A stretch of DNA of 64,000 nt from assembly GCF_001467945.1 (NCBI RefSeq), contig NZ_LNYQ01000013.1:750792-814791 (forward strand). The letters run 5' to 3'. Position numbers and translations under genes: made by a program. The notes beneath the pieces were generated by a model. The model made no database searches, was not told where the DNA came from, and saw nothing but the letters and a program-made list of their open reading frames with translations. This document shows, piece by piece, positions 28,160 through 36,995 of this stretch; within the stretch, counting starts at the first letter, position 1, and every line of letters starts with the position of its first letter. This DNA is from Legionella parisiensis (GTDB lineage: Bacteria > Pseudomonadota > Gammaproteobacteria > Legionellales > Legionellaceae).

Positions 28160-28471
28160 ATGAAAAAAATAGTATTAATTATTTGTTCGCTTACACTGTT
28201 CAATGCAGTTTCCTACGCAGAAAAAATAATAATTACTGGCAAGCCAATTATCCTGGAAAAACGAGGTGATATTTACTATGTGCCAAATGATTATGAATCT
28301 AGAAAATCTTATTACTATGTAATCGTAAATGGGGTACGTCAAGTGTGTTATATGGATAAGCAACCCGAATTATCTGCTTTAAATGTCTCAACACTTGAAG
28401 TCAATTACATTGGTTCATCATTGACTTGGGTTTGTTATCCTTTAGACCCTAATTATTTCGAAGCCCCATAA
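28160..28471 (+). CDS. Small exported protein of unknown function
   Basis: The predicted 103-residue product starts MKKIVLIICSLTLFNAVSYA, a clear Sec signal peptide, followed by a mature part of about 83 residues. The mature part is rich in Tyr and Val and has two cysteines (RQVCYMD and TWVCYPLD) that could form a disulfide in the periplasm. The start at 28160 is chosen because the signal peptide begins there and GGAG lies upstream; an in-frame ATG at 28124 would hide the signal. I do not recognise the family. Confidence 0.65.
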   Translation: MKKIVLIICSLTLFNAVSYAEKIIITGKPIILEKRGDIYYVPNDYESRKSYYYVIVNGVRQVCYMDKQPELSALNVSTLEVNYIGSSLTWVCYPLDPNYFEAP

Positions 28472-28517
28472 AAATATTCCAGGGTCAACAGACCTGATGT
28501 ATCGTCATCCATATACA

Positions 28518-28550
28518 CCTACCTCCCGCGGTGTGTACGCCGGAGGTAGG
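28518..28550. terminator. Hairpin between convergent genes
   Basis: CCTACCTCC (28518-28526) and GGAGGTAGG (28542-28550) form a perfect 9-bp stem around a 15-base loop that can add three more GC pairs. It lies between two converging genes and could stop transcription in both directions. There is no T-tract, so it may instead be a dispersed palindromic repeat. Confidence 0.45.
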
Positions 28551-28611
28551 AATAAGGGATTTAGACCATCAAAAAAGTAGGCGATGCCGAGGCTCAATAA
28601 CCTCCTGGGTT

Positions 28612-30303
28612 TTAGCTCAAAATATCTTCTTTTGGAGCGGATAAATTGAGTCCATTGACTACTTCTTGCAGCAATTTTGAATGAATGGGCTTGGTTAACA
28701 CTTTATTCACTTCAGAACACAAAAGTTCATTTTCTACTTTACCGGAGGTATTGGTAGTTAGGCCAATAATTGGTATAGGATTTTTCTGTGTTTGTTTTTC
28801 CTGCTCGCGAATACAATGAATGATGTTCTTATCTGCCATGCCGGATATGCCTACATCAGTAATGATTAAATCAAAATCATTTGTTTCCAGCAGCTCTAAA
28901 GCATGTTCACCATCAATTGCCGAGTAGAACTGATATTTAGCCTGCTCTGCAACATTTTCAAGCATATGCAGAGAGATAATATTATCTTCTACGAGTAAAA
29001 TTAGCGGTGAATTAGATTCTGTTTTCTCTTGCTGTAATTTACTTTCGTTTGTTCCATAGAGAGATGGGTTGTTCTCATTGTAGCCAATTTTCATCGTAAG
29101 GGTAAAATAAAAAGAGGAACCTTTTCCAACCTCACTTTCTAGATTTATTTCTCCACCTAATAGGCTTAAGTATTTTTGTGCTACGTGAAGCCCCACACCA
29201 TAACCGCTATGTTGACTTTTATAAGAAGGAATAGCACGGAAAAAACGATCAAAAATCTTATTTTTTAATTCAGGAGGTATACCAATTCCTGTATCGATTA
29301 CACTAAATCGGAGTTGGGCATAACTATTTTCATGAGAGAGAGTTTCTACTTTAATTGTAACAACACCGGTATCAGTGAATTTAATCGCATTGCCTACAAG
29401 ATTTAGCAAAACTCGATGTAATTTTGTACCATCAGTAATAAAACTATTTGGTGTTGCTTCATCAATCTCAATATTCAATCTGATTTTCTTCATTTCCAGG
29501 GTTGGTTGTACAAGATGTGCAATATCCTTAATGTTTTTGCGTAATTCGAATAAATCCTCATGTACATCACGCTCCCTGAGGTTATCTGCTGTAACGATTT
29601 CCATTACACCGTTGAGCAAATCCAGTAATTGTTCACTACTTTCATGAATCCAGCGTGCATATTGTTTTCTTTCGGGGTCTTCGGCTTTTTCTTCTAAAAG
29701 TCGTGACATTCCCACAATACCACTTAATGGGGTATAAATATCATGGCTCATATTCTCTATAAATTCAGTTTTCGCCTGGTTTGCAACTTCTGCGTTTTCT
29801 TTAGCACGACGCAATGCGACTTCCATTTTTTTTCGCTCTGTGATGTCCAGAGAAATGCCTAAAACACCGATAATCTCATTTTTTTGATTGCGTAAGGGAA
29901 CTTTTTGGGAATAATAAATACCCATTCCATTAGTCATGACCGCATATTCTTCAGCAGTATGTGGTATGCCTGTTTCCATTACTAATGTATTGAGTTTATT
30001 TAATTCTTCTGCCTGATCTTTCCATGGCATGTCGTAATTAGTTTTACCCACGATATCTTTTCTTGATTTCAAACGAGCGCTTTTAGCTTGTGAGTCGTTA
30101 CAACCTAAAAATATATTATTTTTATCCAACCAATAAACATGCCCAGGCATTAAAGAAATTATATTTTCATAATAATCATGAACAGCTTGTAATTCATTTT
30201 TAAATTTTAATCTTTCTTCTTCAAGAGAAAGAGTTAATTGATGAATTTGGGCATTTTTTCGATTAATAATTTCTTGTAATTCTTTTATTTTTTCAGAATC
30301 CAT
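28612..30303 (-). CDS. PAS-containing hybrid sensor histidine kinase
   Basis: This 563-residue protein has, in order, an N-terminal coiled coil (1-45), a PAS domain (about 46-155, ending GVLGISLDITERKK) and a HisKA dimerisation domain with the phospho-accepting His in ENMSHDIYTPLSGIVG. Then come a HATPase domain (NLVGNAIKFTDTG, DTGIGIPPE, GYGVGLHVAQKYL, GSSFYFTLT) and a C-terminal receiver (LILLVEDNIISLHML, phospho-acceptor Asp in LIITDVG, Lys in LTKPI). There is no membrane segment, so it is a cytosolic sensor. No partner regulator is adjacent. The signal is unknown. Confidence 0.92.
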   Translation of the reverse strand: MDSEKIKELQEIINRKNAQIHQLTLSLEEERLKFKNELQAVHDYYENIISLMPGHVYWLDKNNIFLGCNDSQAKSARLKSRKDIVGKTNYDMPWKDQAEELNKLNTLVMETGIPHTAEEYAVMTNGMGIYYSQKVPLRNQKNEIIGVLGISLDITERKKMEVALRRAKENAEVANQAKTEFIENMSHDIYTPLSGIVGMSRLLEEKAEDPERKQYARWIHESSEQLLDLLNGVMEIVTADNLRERDVHEDLFELRKNIKDIAHLVQPTLEMKKIRLNIEIDEATPNSFITDGTKLHRVLLNLVGNAIKFTDTGVVTIKVETLSHENSYAQLRFSVIDTGIGIPPELKNKIFDRFFRAIPSYKSQHSGYGVGLHVAQKYLSLLGGEINLESEVGKGSSFYFTLTMKIGYNENNPSLYGTNESKLQQEKTESNSPLILLVEDNIISLHMLENVAEQAKYQFYSAIDGEHALELLETNDFDLIITDVGISGMADKNIIHCIREQEKQTQKNPIPIIGLTTNTSGKVENELLCSEVNKVLTKPIHSKLLQEVVNGLNLSAPKEDILS

Positions 30304-30667
30304 TTTTCACCGTATAAATAATCTTAATAAGCGAGATGATGCATTATTAAGAAAAATATTGTTTAACTGTAAACACTATATTAATGGAGCACCTCATGAC
30401 GAGTATACTAAACCATCCAAAATGAACTGTCTTTTTTTAATAATAGTGAGGATATTATAAACTATTTATGAGAAAAATGGTTATTTTTTCTTCAAAATGA
30501 ATTATACTATTGCTATATTTTTAATTGGAAATTTCAATTTTTTGATTTTAATTCATCTAAATAATACTAATTCAAGTACGTAATATCATGATTTTAAATA
30601 ATTTTAAAGCCACGAATGAATCGCTAGCGTACTGAAGTGATAAATTAAACACGAAGGAAATATGTAG
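30304..30667. promoter_or_regulatory. Divergent intergenic region, very AT-rich
   Basis: About 364 bp lie between the histidine kinase (minus) and the cyclodipeptide-synthase-like gene (plus). It is extremely AT-rich, with no ORF and no clear PmrA or CpxR box that I can defend. AAGGA lies about 9 bp before the ATG at 30668. Confidence 0.4.
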
Positions 30668-32143
30668 ATGCCAAAAGTTAGAGGCCCCAAAGACGGTACA
30701 TTTGTTACCGCAAGTTTTGATTCAGTAAATAAAAGAGATAATAGTAAAAGTCGTTTTCCCTCTCTAAAGACTACGAAAGATTTAGTCCTTTTAAGTATCG
30801 TAGGAAATGAGTTTTGTGCCGGTGATTATTTAAGCGCTATTGTGCAACAATCTGTTGTTACACATCAAACTCCCGTTGAGCATACTGGTCCTAAAGGTAA
30901 AACAACATTTTTAATTGCTGATGAAATTTATTGGCACAATCTTAAGGGTAAGACTACGACTCCGGGCGAAGAAGAGGCGCTTAAGAATAAAGCTTTGGAA
31001 AAAGGTGAAAAGTATTTTGAGAGTAATTTAATAGCTTTCCTAGCTCCTTTGGGTATGAGTGTTGATGAGTTCGAACTTAAGTATCCTAAAGCATCAATGA
31101 ATGAAAAAATTTCTATTATCAATCAGCTTGCTTTGGAGCAAGGAAAGAATTTCGAGATCGTTCGTTGGCATACATGGATAGCTCAGAATGATTTTAATAA
31201 AACATTAAAAGACATAATACCTTATTATGAGAGAGTAGAAGGTCTTAGAGATGCTATTGAAGATGCAGTCATTGACTTTGTGAAGCGTCATTCTAAAGAT
31301 GGAGGAGATAGGGAGACATGGACCGAACGTTCTCGAGGCTATCTAACAGAAGAAAGTCCTTCTATTATGCTGTTGGCAGCGCAGTTAGGTTATAATTTTA
31401 TTATTTATCCAGGGACTATTTTGCCTCCTTTTTCAGCAACAAAAGAGTACTTTATTGTTGATAATCATGTTGCTCGTATTGAAAAAGGCCATAGCATCAA
31501 AGACGAGTGTACTCACAATGAATTTTGTCTGCATACGGAGAATCCTTCCCGTTTGGTCAACTGGTTAGAAGTTAATTTTACTAGAAGCCATGTAGCTCCA
31601 AAATCACGCGAAGTTCCAAAACCACGTGATGTTACAACACCATCTAAAGTTTCAGAAACTCAAGAAGTTCCAAAACCACCAGAGGGGGGAGAAGTCCCAG
31701 TTGGAGTGAAATTACCAGGGGTAGGGAGTACAACATTAGAAGAGGTTACAAAATCAAAAGCTCTTACTTTTTTTGACCAAAGAAGATCTACCGTAGTTCC
31801 TCCTAGAAAAGTAAATAGACTCCTAATAACAGAGATTACAGATGAAGACGGAAGGGTATTGCAGGTGGTGCCTAAAACCGAGGACATCATTTCCTCAATA
31901 GTGCAGGGGATTTCTTATGCTCTTGAGAATCATATTCCTGGTCAGACGGGTAAATCAGAAAAACGTATACAAACTCCATTAACACATGTTTTTGAAGGTA
32001 TTGCCAAAGGGGTTTTAGAAGCAGAGCATCTTTCTATGACAGATAAAGTAGAATTTTTAACCGAACTGGTTAATTCTTATGTTAATCGCTTGGTACATGA
32101 GGAGCGAGAGAACGCTCCTTCTAGAATGTCGATGATTATATAA
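30668..32143 (+). CDS. Cyclodipeptide-synthase-like protein with long C-terminal extension
   Basis: Residues about 36-245 of 491 fit the tRNA-dependent cyclodipeptide synthase (CDPS) fold, a Rossmann relative of class Ic aminoacyl-tRNA synthetases. The glycine loop is VLLSIVGNEF (39-48), followed by FLIADEIYWHNLKG (81-94). The catalytic pair Y178/E182 of AlbC corresponds to Y215 and E219 in GYLTEESPS, and Y202 with the following Pro corresponds to Y237-P238 in FIIYPG, the mark of the XYP subfamily. The nucleophilic serine is not cleanly placed: S43 is one residue earlier than expected. After the core come a Pro/Lys-rich linker (about 310-350) and a novel 140-residue C-terminal region ending with an acidic patch (VHEEREN). 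Family members make diketopiperazines from two aminoacyl-tRNAs; the tail resembles an effector signal. Confidence 0.65.
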   Translation: MPKVRGPKDGTFVTASFDSVNKRDNSKSRFPSLKTTKDLVLLSIVGNEFCAGDYLSAIVQQSVVTHQTPVEHTGPKGKTTFLIADEIYWHNLKGKTTTPGEEEALKNKALEKGEKYFESNLIAFLAPLGMSVDEFELKYPKASMNEKISIINQLALEQGKNFEIVRWHTWIAQNDFNKTLKDIIPYYERVEGLRDAIEDAVIDFVKRHSKDGGDRETWTERSRGYLTEESPSIMLLAAQLGYNFIIYPGTILPPFSATKEYFIVDNHVARIEKGHSIKDECTHNEFCLHTENPSRLVNWLEVNFTRSHVAPKSREVPKPRDVTTPSKVSETQEVPKPPEGGEVPVGVKLPGVGSTTLEEVTKSKALTFFDQRRSTVVPPRKVNRLLITEITDEDGRVLQVVPKTEDIISSIVQGISYALENHIPGQTGKSEKRIQTPLTHVFEGIAKGVLEAEHLSMTDKVEFLTELVNSYVNRLVHEERENAPSRMSMII

Positions 32144-32157
32144 AAATATCTCCAAGG

Positions 32158-32180
32158 CCCATATCGATCCGTTATATGGG
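32158..32180 (+). terminator. Hairpin after the CDPS-like gene
   Basis: CCCATAT and ATATGGG form a perfect 7-bp stem with a 9-base loop, 15 bp after the stop and followed by TTTAATTTAT. It fits a weak intrinsic terminator, also usable for the converging gene. Confidence 0.5.
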
Positions 32181-32209
32181 TTTAATTTATGGTGCATACT
32201 GCTCCCAAA

Positions 32210-33637
32210 TTATTTCAACATCTCAGGATTAAAAGGTTGTCCATTCACAAATATCTTTTGGTTTTCTAACTTGAAAGTAAGGACATAATCATTTCTTTCA
32301 ATCTTTAAAAGACCTTTATTGACCAAATCTTGTAACAGTTTTTCTGCTTGGGTTGTCGCTTGATTATCCGGATTAGCGAGGATTTGTGTCGGGCTTATTG
32401 GACTTGGTGGTGCTGCCTGTGCATCTGGAGTGGTTTGCGTATTGTTGGCTAGATTATTCTTAATTGAAGTGGTCACAAGTGCTTTTACTGTTGTTATCGG
32501 CGCTTTAAAATACCCTTCGCCAGACATCTTTTGCATCATCTGAGACAGGTCATCGCCTTCGCTTTTTGGCAGTGAAATTTTAAAATTACCTATAATTTTA
32601 CCATCTGGTACATTCAAAGCCATTTCCTTAAGTTCTAAAACTGCTCCTTTAGCAAGGAGTTTGGGTAATTCAGTTGCAAATGCAAGCGTAACTAAATTTG
32701 GGTCGCTATTATTTTGAATCAGATTGAATTCTTGTTGATTGATTTTCGCTGCAATGACTGGATCCAGATTTCTAAAACTTATGTGTAAAATACCTGGTCC
32801 ATAATTCTGATTATCCGTATATAGATTTTGTAATGACAGCTTAAAATCAATGTCCATTGCATCATCATGAACATTAGAACCAGCCGATAAATCAAATCCT
32901 CCCAGGTCGAATACTTTTTCAGCTGCCAGATTGATTGTAATAGAAGGAATATTAAAACGAGATTGTCCAAGCCATAACCAGTCTTGATGTCGTTTAAATT
33001 GATAATCATAGGTTATCTCACCAATATCAAAGGCTAGATTATTCTTCATATTGGATGGATTATTGGCAGCTCCTTTGACTCCTGATAATCTTAAGTTACC
33101 ATCAATATCATCAAGATTCGAAGAAACACTGAGCAAAGAAGATAAGCCCTGCCAATTTAACTGGAAGTCTCCTTCATTTTGTCCAATCCTGCCTTCTACG
33201 GCGAAGGAGGGAAGCGTATATCTAAAAATGGTTTTATTCAGATAATTAATAAAGGCTTCATAATGAGTTTCAGGTTGGGTTGTGACAAGACCTATTCCAA
33301 AGCGTAGGCCATGGTCTGTCGTTATAAAAGGTCCATGTTTGATAAAAATAGGGATGTCTATATCAAAATCAGCTGGTGGTTCAGTTTTGGTGACACCATT
33401 TTTATCTGTTATATTTTGTGCAGGGATATGCATCTTAAATGTTAAATTCGCTTTTGAGGAAAACCAGCCTCGGTGGTATTTATCTAAATGAACACTAAAT
33501 GAAGAGGTTTTAGGAATTGAATTTATATTTTTACTTAAGGTATTCTCGATTGAGAAACCAATACCAAAGTAAGCTACTAGGATAAGCACTATTATAGCTA
33601 TGATGAAACCAGTCCATTTTTTCATGAGTACCCACAT
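32210..33637 (-). CDS. DUF945 (YdgA-like) family protein
   Basis: This 475-residue protein has one N-terminal membrane anchor (about residues 8-28) followed by a large beta-rich domain of the YdgA/DUF945 type. Typical early blocks are SIENTLSKNI and LDKYHRGWFSSKANLTFKM. The C-terminal end has an Ala/Pro/Gln/Thr-rich linker (about 395-425) and a short domain with LLQDLVNKGLLKIERNDY. It should face the periplasm from the inner membrane. Its molecular role is unknown, as for the family. The ATG at 33637 has AAGGGA at a good distance; the next in-frame ATG is 12 bp further. Confidence 0.8.
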   Translation of the reverse strand: MWVLMKKWTGFIIAIIVLILVAYFGIGFSIENTLSKNINSIPKTSSFSVHLDKYHRGWFSSKANLTFKMHIPAQNITDKNGVTKTEPPADFDIDIPIFIKHGPFITTDHGLRFGIGLVTTQPETHYEAFINYLNKTIFRYTLPSFAVEGRIGQNEGDFQLNWQGLSSLLSVSSNLDDIDGNLRLSGVKGAANNPSNMKNNLAFDIGEITYDYQFKRHQDWLWLGQSRFNIPSITINLAAEKVFDLGGFDLSAGSNVHDDAMDIDFKLSLQNLYTDNQNYGPGILHISFRNLDPVIAAKINQQEFNLIQNNSDPNLVTLAFATELPKLLAKGAVLELKEMALNVPDGKIIGNFKISLPKSEGDDLSQMMQKMSGEGYFKAPITTVKALVTTSIKNNLANNTQTTPDAQAAPPSPISPTQILANPDNQATTQAEKLLQDLVNKGLLKIERNDYVLTFKLENQKIFVNGQPFNPEMLK

Positions 33638-33755
33638 TAAAATCCCTTTGTTAATATTATGTAGCCTAAAAATTTTATTTTGTAAATTAAATAGATATTT
33701 ATCTTTATTTCACGCCCGCCCCAAATTTATAAAGACCAGAGTTCTGGCCTTGCTT

Positions 33756-34799
33756 TTAATAATTAAAACTTAAATTCTGGAGTATTTCCGGAATTGATCT
33801 AGGAGTTGGCATTGTAAAGAATGAATTGCGCATTATTTTTTTAATATACTCTTGATAACCTTCTGATTCAGCAACACTCTTTTGAAAATATTTTAAATTT
33901 AATAACTTGAACTGACAGCCCTGTTCGAGGATATTACTAAATTGGGCATCATCCATGCTGGAATATAAGCCGCCTAACTCTTCCCATAACTTTTCCTTGA
34001 CTTCTTTTTTTATTGCATGCCAGATGGGGAGTAAATTGTTTTCAAGAAGTGAAAATAACTGCATTAATTCTCTATATTCTTTGACTGTCTGAGGGTTGGT
34101 AAACGATTCTAAATGTCTCATTGCTACTTGCTCAATAATTTTATCCCGTTTGGCGGCAATAGCAAAAGTTAATGCTTTTTCGAATGGAAAAAATTCATGA
34201 TAGTCAGGTTCATAAACGAATACTTCGCCTGTTTCAAATTCATAGAACCATCCATGGATTGAGAGTTCTTTCTGCTCCAGTTTTTTCGCAATTAGTGGAT
34301 ATGACTTTAAATGTTCGATCTGTGCCAAAATGTTCAACTTGGTCGCTTGTCGTACTTTTAAAGTGAAATTATCTGAGTGAAGTTCTTTAGAGTCGTTCAC
34401 TTGCTTTAAGACAGAGTGTGAATGAGTAAGCCATGAGGCGACTTCAGGAAGATGCTCCTGGAGATTAGGGGTTAACAAGCCTTTCATAGCACCACAATGG
34501 GAATGACCACAAATAATAATGTCTTTTATGCTATTAAGTTCGCTAAGAGCAAACATGAGTCCTGCTGCTTCACTTGAAGGAACGTGAGAGGGCGGTATGA
34601 TATTTCCTACATTACGAATGACAAATAAATCACCAGGCTTAGTTTGTGTTAAAAGATTTGGCAATAAGCGTGAGTCAGAACAAGTAATGAATAAAATTTC
34701 AGGATTTTGCGCTGCACTTAATTTCTTAAAATCCTCCTCCATTTGTTTAAATGATTCATTTTGAAACTGACGTACCCCAAGCATCAATCTGATTAACAT
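33756..34799 (-). CDS. Beta-carbonic anhydrase with C-terminal extension
   Basis: Residues 1-205 form a beta-class carbonic anhydrase with zinc ligands C40, H99 and C102 (TCSDSR and CGHSHCG) and the Asp-Arg dyad D42/R44. It interconverts CO2 and bicarbonate in the cytosol. The protein is 347 residues, about 130 more than usual. The extra part (EKALTFAIAAKRDKI onwards) is mostly helical, with several Trp and Leu residues, and I do not recognise it. It could be a regulatory or partner-binding module, or a Legionella-specific addition. Confidence 0.9.
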   Translation of the reverse strand: MLIRLMLGVRQFQNESFKQMEEDFKKLSAAQNPEILFITCSDSRLLPNLLTQTKPGDLFVIRNVGNIIPPSHVPSSEAAGLMFALSELNSIKDIIICGHSHCGAMKGLLTPNLQEHLPEVASWLTHSHSVLKQVNDSKELHSDNFTLKVRQATKLNILAQIEHLKSYPLIAKKLEQKELSIHGWFYEFETGEVFVYEPDYHEFFPFEKALTFAIAAKRDKIIEQVAMRHLESFTNPQTVKEYRELMQLFSLLENNLLPIWHAIKKEVKEKLWEELGGLYSSMDDAQFSNILEQGCQFKLLNLKYFQKSVAESEGYQEYIKKIMRNSFFTMPTPRSIPEILQNLSFNY

Positions 34800-35120
34800 A
34801 AATACTCCCTTTTAAGTAAATGGCCGGTTATTGTACTACACAAGTAAGAATAAAGATTATTATTATTTCACAATTGTTAATTTGTATAACAAAATTGTAA
34901 AGAATAGCAAAAAGAGTTTTAGTTGGGAAGAATGGGTTTAAAGCAAATTAGAAGAATTTCATACACGTATTTTTTCTTTTCAGTGGTCAAGAAGTTGTTG
35001 GGTTGAATTATGCCGGTCCATAATAAAAGGCTGCTGTCATGTATTTATGCCGCAAAAGAGGTCGGCAAAAGTAAAAGACTTACAGCCTTACGTTAGTTCA
35101 AAGCAAGCCCTCAATTTTTG
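34800..35120. other. Intergenic region, 321 bp
   Basis: It lies between the carbonic anhydrase start and the end of the TPR gene, both on the minus strand. It is AT-rich next to the carbonic anhydrase and should contain that gene's promoter. Only very short ORFs without support occur. Confidence 0.4.
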
Positions 35121-36797
35121 CTAAAAAACTGGTGTATTGCTAGGAGGCACTGAGTTGTAGAGTGCTTTCTGAAATGTTTGAGTAAGTGTTGCTCTTAGTT
35201 CGGAGCTTGGAGCACTCGTAATAATGCTCAATTGCTTGCCAATAAAGTCAATTAAGTTGTTTATTGTATTTTCGATTTTACTAGGCTTATTCATTAAGAA
35301 ACTTTCTAACTGGATCACTAATTCTTCGATCGCTTGATTAAAATAATTTCTTGCTTCTGAGATTGTAGGGGTAACTGATATAGGGCTTTGATATCCATGA
35401 CTAAATTGTTTATAAGGGCCAATCAGTTGTCCATGTTTAAAGTACAACTCCTTCACTTTACTAAATGCTCTGCTATGTCCGGGATCTATTTTAAGTACTT
35501 GTTGATACAGATCGAAAGTTAATACAATAGCATTTTGTTTTTGAATTCCATCCGCCCCATATTTACCGAAGAAATCGGCGATAAGAGAGAGTAAATTCGC
35601 CAAAAATTTTGGATTGGAGGAATCATTCGTTATTTTTTCCAGACTGGATTGCAAGGCTTTACTGTAAGGAAGCATGTCTTCTGATGCCTGTGATTGTGAT
35701 GCAGTGCTAAAAAAACCTTGTGGTGCTGCACCAAATCCTAGAGCACTAAAGGATGGGCTTATCACTGTGCTCTGTGTCATTAATGGAGCCGAGGTTCCAA
35801 CGAAATTTACTGGGGAAGGGGTAGGTGCAGGAGGTTGAACGACTCCAGAGCCCGTGTTTTGATAGTCTATTGAGACAATAGGATGGTAGGGGCTTAAATC
35901 AGACTCAACGTTTGTTTCTTCCAAATATGAAGTGGCATCAGTTTCCTCCGTCTCTTCCATATCTTCTAGCTGACTTTCTTCAGGGACGAGATGAATTAAG
36001 TTTTGGAGATCTTCCAAAATGGGATTTTCTTTTTCCTCCTCAGAAAGCAAGGCAAAGAGTCTTTTACATTCATGAACGAGTTCACTAATATCTTCATGAT
36101 TAAAAAGAGTGAGTCTTGCAACATAGCTGAGTAGTTCGAGCTTTCGCAAAGTAGATTCAATGTTTACTTCCAGGAGTTTGTGTTTACTTATGTATTCAGA
36201 CATTACTCTGAGGCTGCTTTCATCGTTTGTCTCTTTATAGTGGCGTTCAAGTAAATTTAAATAGCCTAGACTGCTTGAGAGCTTGGGACGGTTTTTTGTG
36301 GTCATCTGGAAGTCAATGGCTCGATTCATCCACTGAATCGCTTGTGGAAGCGTAAGAGTTGTTTCTTCACTATCTTCCTCTATACAATCGACTATCGCAT
36401 CACTCACTTCTTCACAAACGGAGGCGAGCAGCTCTTTAGTTTTTTTAATCACTCCTTCTTCATTACTAATGGAGTGTTTTCTTCCCGCAAGATGTTCTTT
36501 GTGCGTAATTTCCATTTCATGCAGCAAACTGGGGATCTCTTGCCAATAGGTTGCAATGGCGATAATGTTTGAATCCTGAGCGTTACAACGTATTATTGTA
36601 AGCTTGGTTGTTAAAACCTCGGAGAGTACATAAACCAAAGCATCATAAAAATCAGTGTATCGAGCGTTGTTAGAAGCGGCATGTAAATAAAGAGTTTTTA
36701 GCGCCTCTGAGTAATGATTCAGTGCTTCTTCATATCTTTGCTCGTTATAAGCGAGATCCCCTTGTTGTTGTCTGAATGTATTAAAGTAAAATCCCAT
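35121..36797 (-). CDS. TPR-containing protein, candidate effector
   Basis: This 558-residue protein opens with a tetratricopeptide-like pair of helices, GDLAYNEQRYEEALNHYSEALKTL (written here as the span 13-36), and more helical repeats follow to about residue 260. A strongly acidic stretch near 275-300 (EDMEETEETD) leads into a Pro/Ser/Thr-rich linker (about 315-380). A second helical part includes another TPR-like segment (AIVLTFDLYQQVLKID). There is no signal peptide or membrane segment. Eukaryote-like scaffold architecture and the neighbourhood suggest a secreted effector, but no catalytic motif is visible. Confidence 0.6.
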   Translation of the reverse strand: MGFYFNTFRQQQGDLAYNEQRYEEALNHYSEALKTLYLHAASNNARYTDFYDALVYVLSEVLTTKLTIIRCNAQDSNIIAIATYWQEIPSLLHEMEITHKEHLAGRKHSISNEEGVIKKTKELLASVCEEVSDAIVDCIEEDSEETTLTLPQAIQWMNRAIDFQMTTKNRPKLSSSLGYLNLLERHYKETNDESSLRVMSEYISKHKLLEVNIESTLRKLELLSYVARLTLFNHEDISELVHECKRLFALLSEEEKENPILEDLQNLIHLVPEESQLEDMEETEETDATSYLEETNVESDLSPYHPIVSIDYQNTGSGVVQPPAPTPSPVNFVGTSAPLMTQSTVISPSFSALGFGAAPQGFFSTASQSQASEDMLPYSKALQSSLEKITNDSSNPKFLANLLSLIADFFGKYGADGIQKQNAIVLTFDLYQQVLKIDPGHSRAFSKVKELYFKHGQLIGPYKQFSHGYQSPISVTPTISEARNYFNQAIEELVIQLESFLMNKPSKIENTINNLIDFIGKQLSIITSAPSSELRATLTQTFQKALYNSVPPSNTPVF

Positions 36798-36995
36798 AAT
36801 CGTTACTCGTAGCCAAAAAGGCTATTGTAACTTCGTAATTTTTTTATTCAACAAGTAAATATATATTTCAGTTATCAATAATTATTGAGAAGGTGTTTTA
36901 TTTGCGCATTAAATAAGCGTTTTATTATTAGTTGCCGTTACTAATGCTAGGAAATGTTTTTTTACGATATAAAAATAGAAATTTTTTACTGGTTT

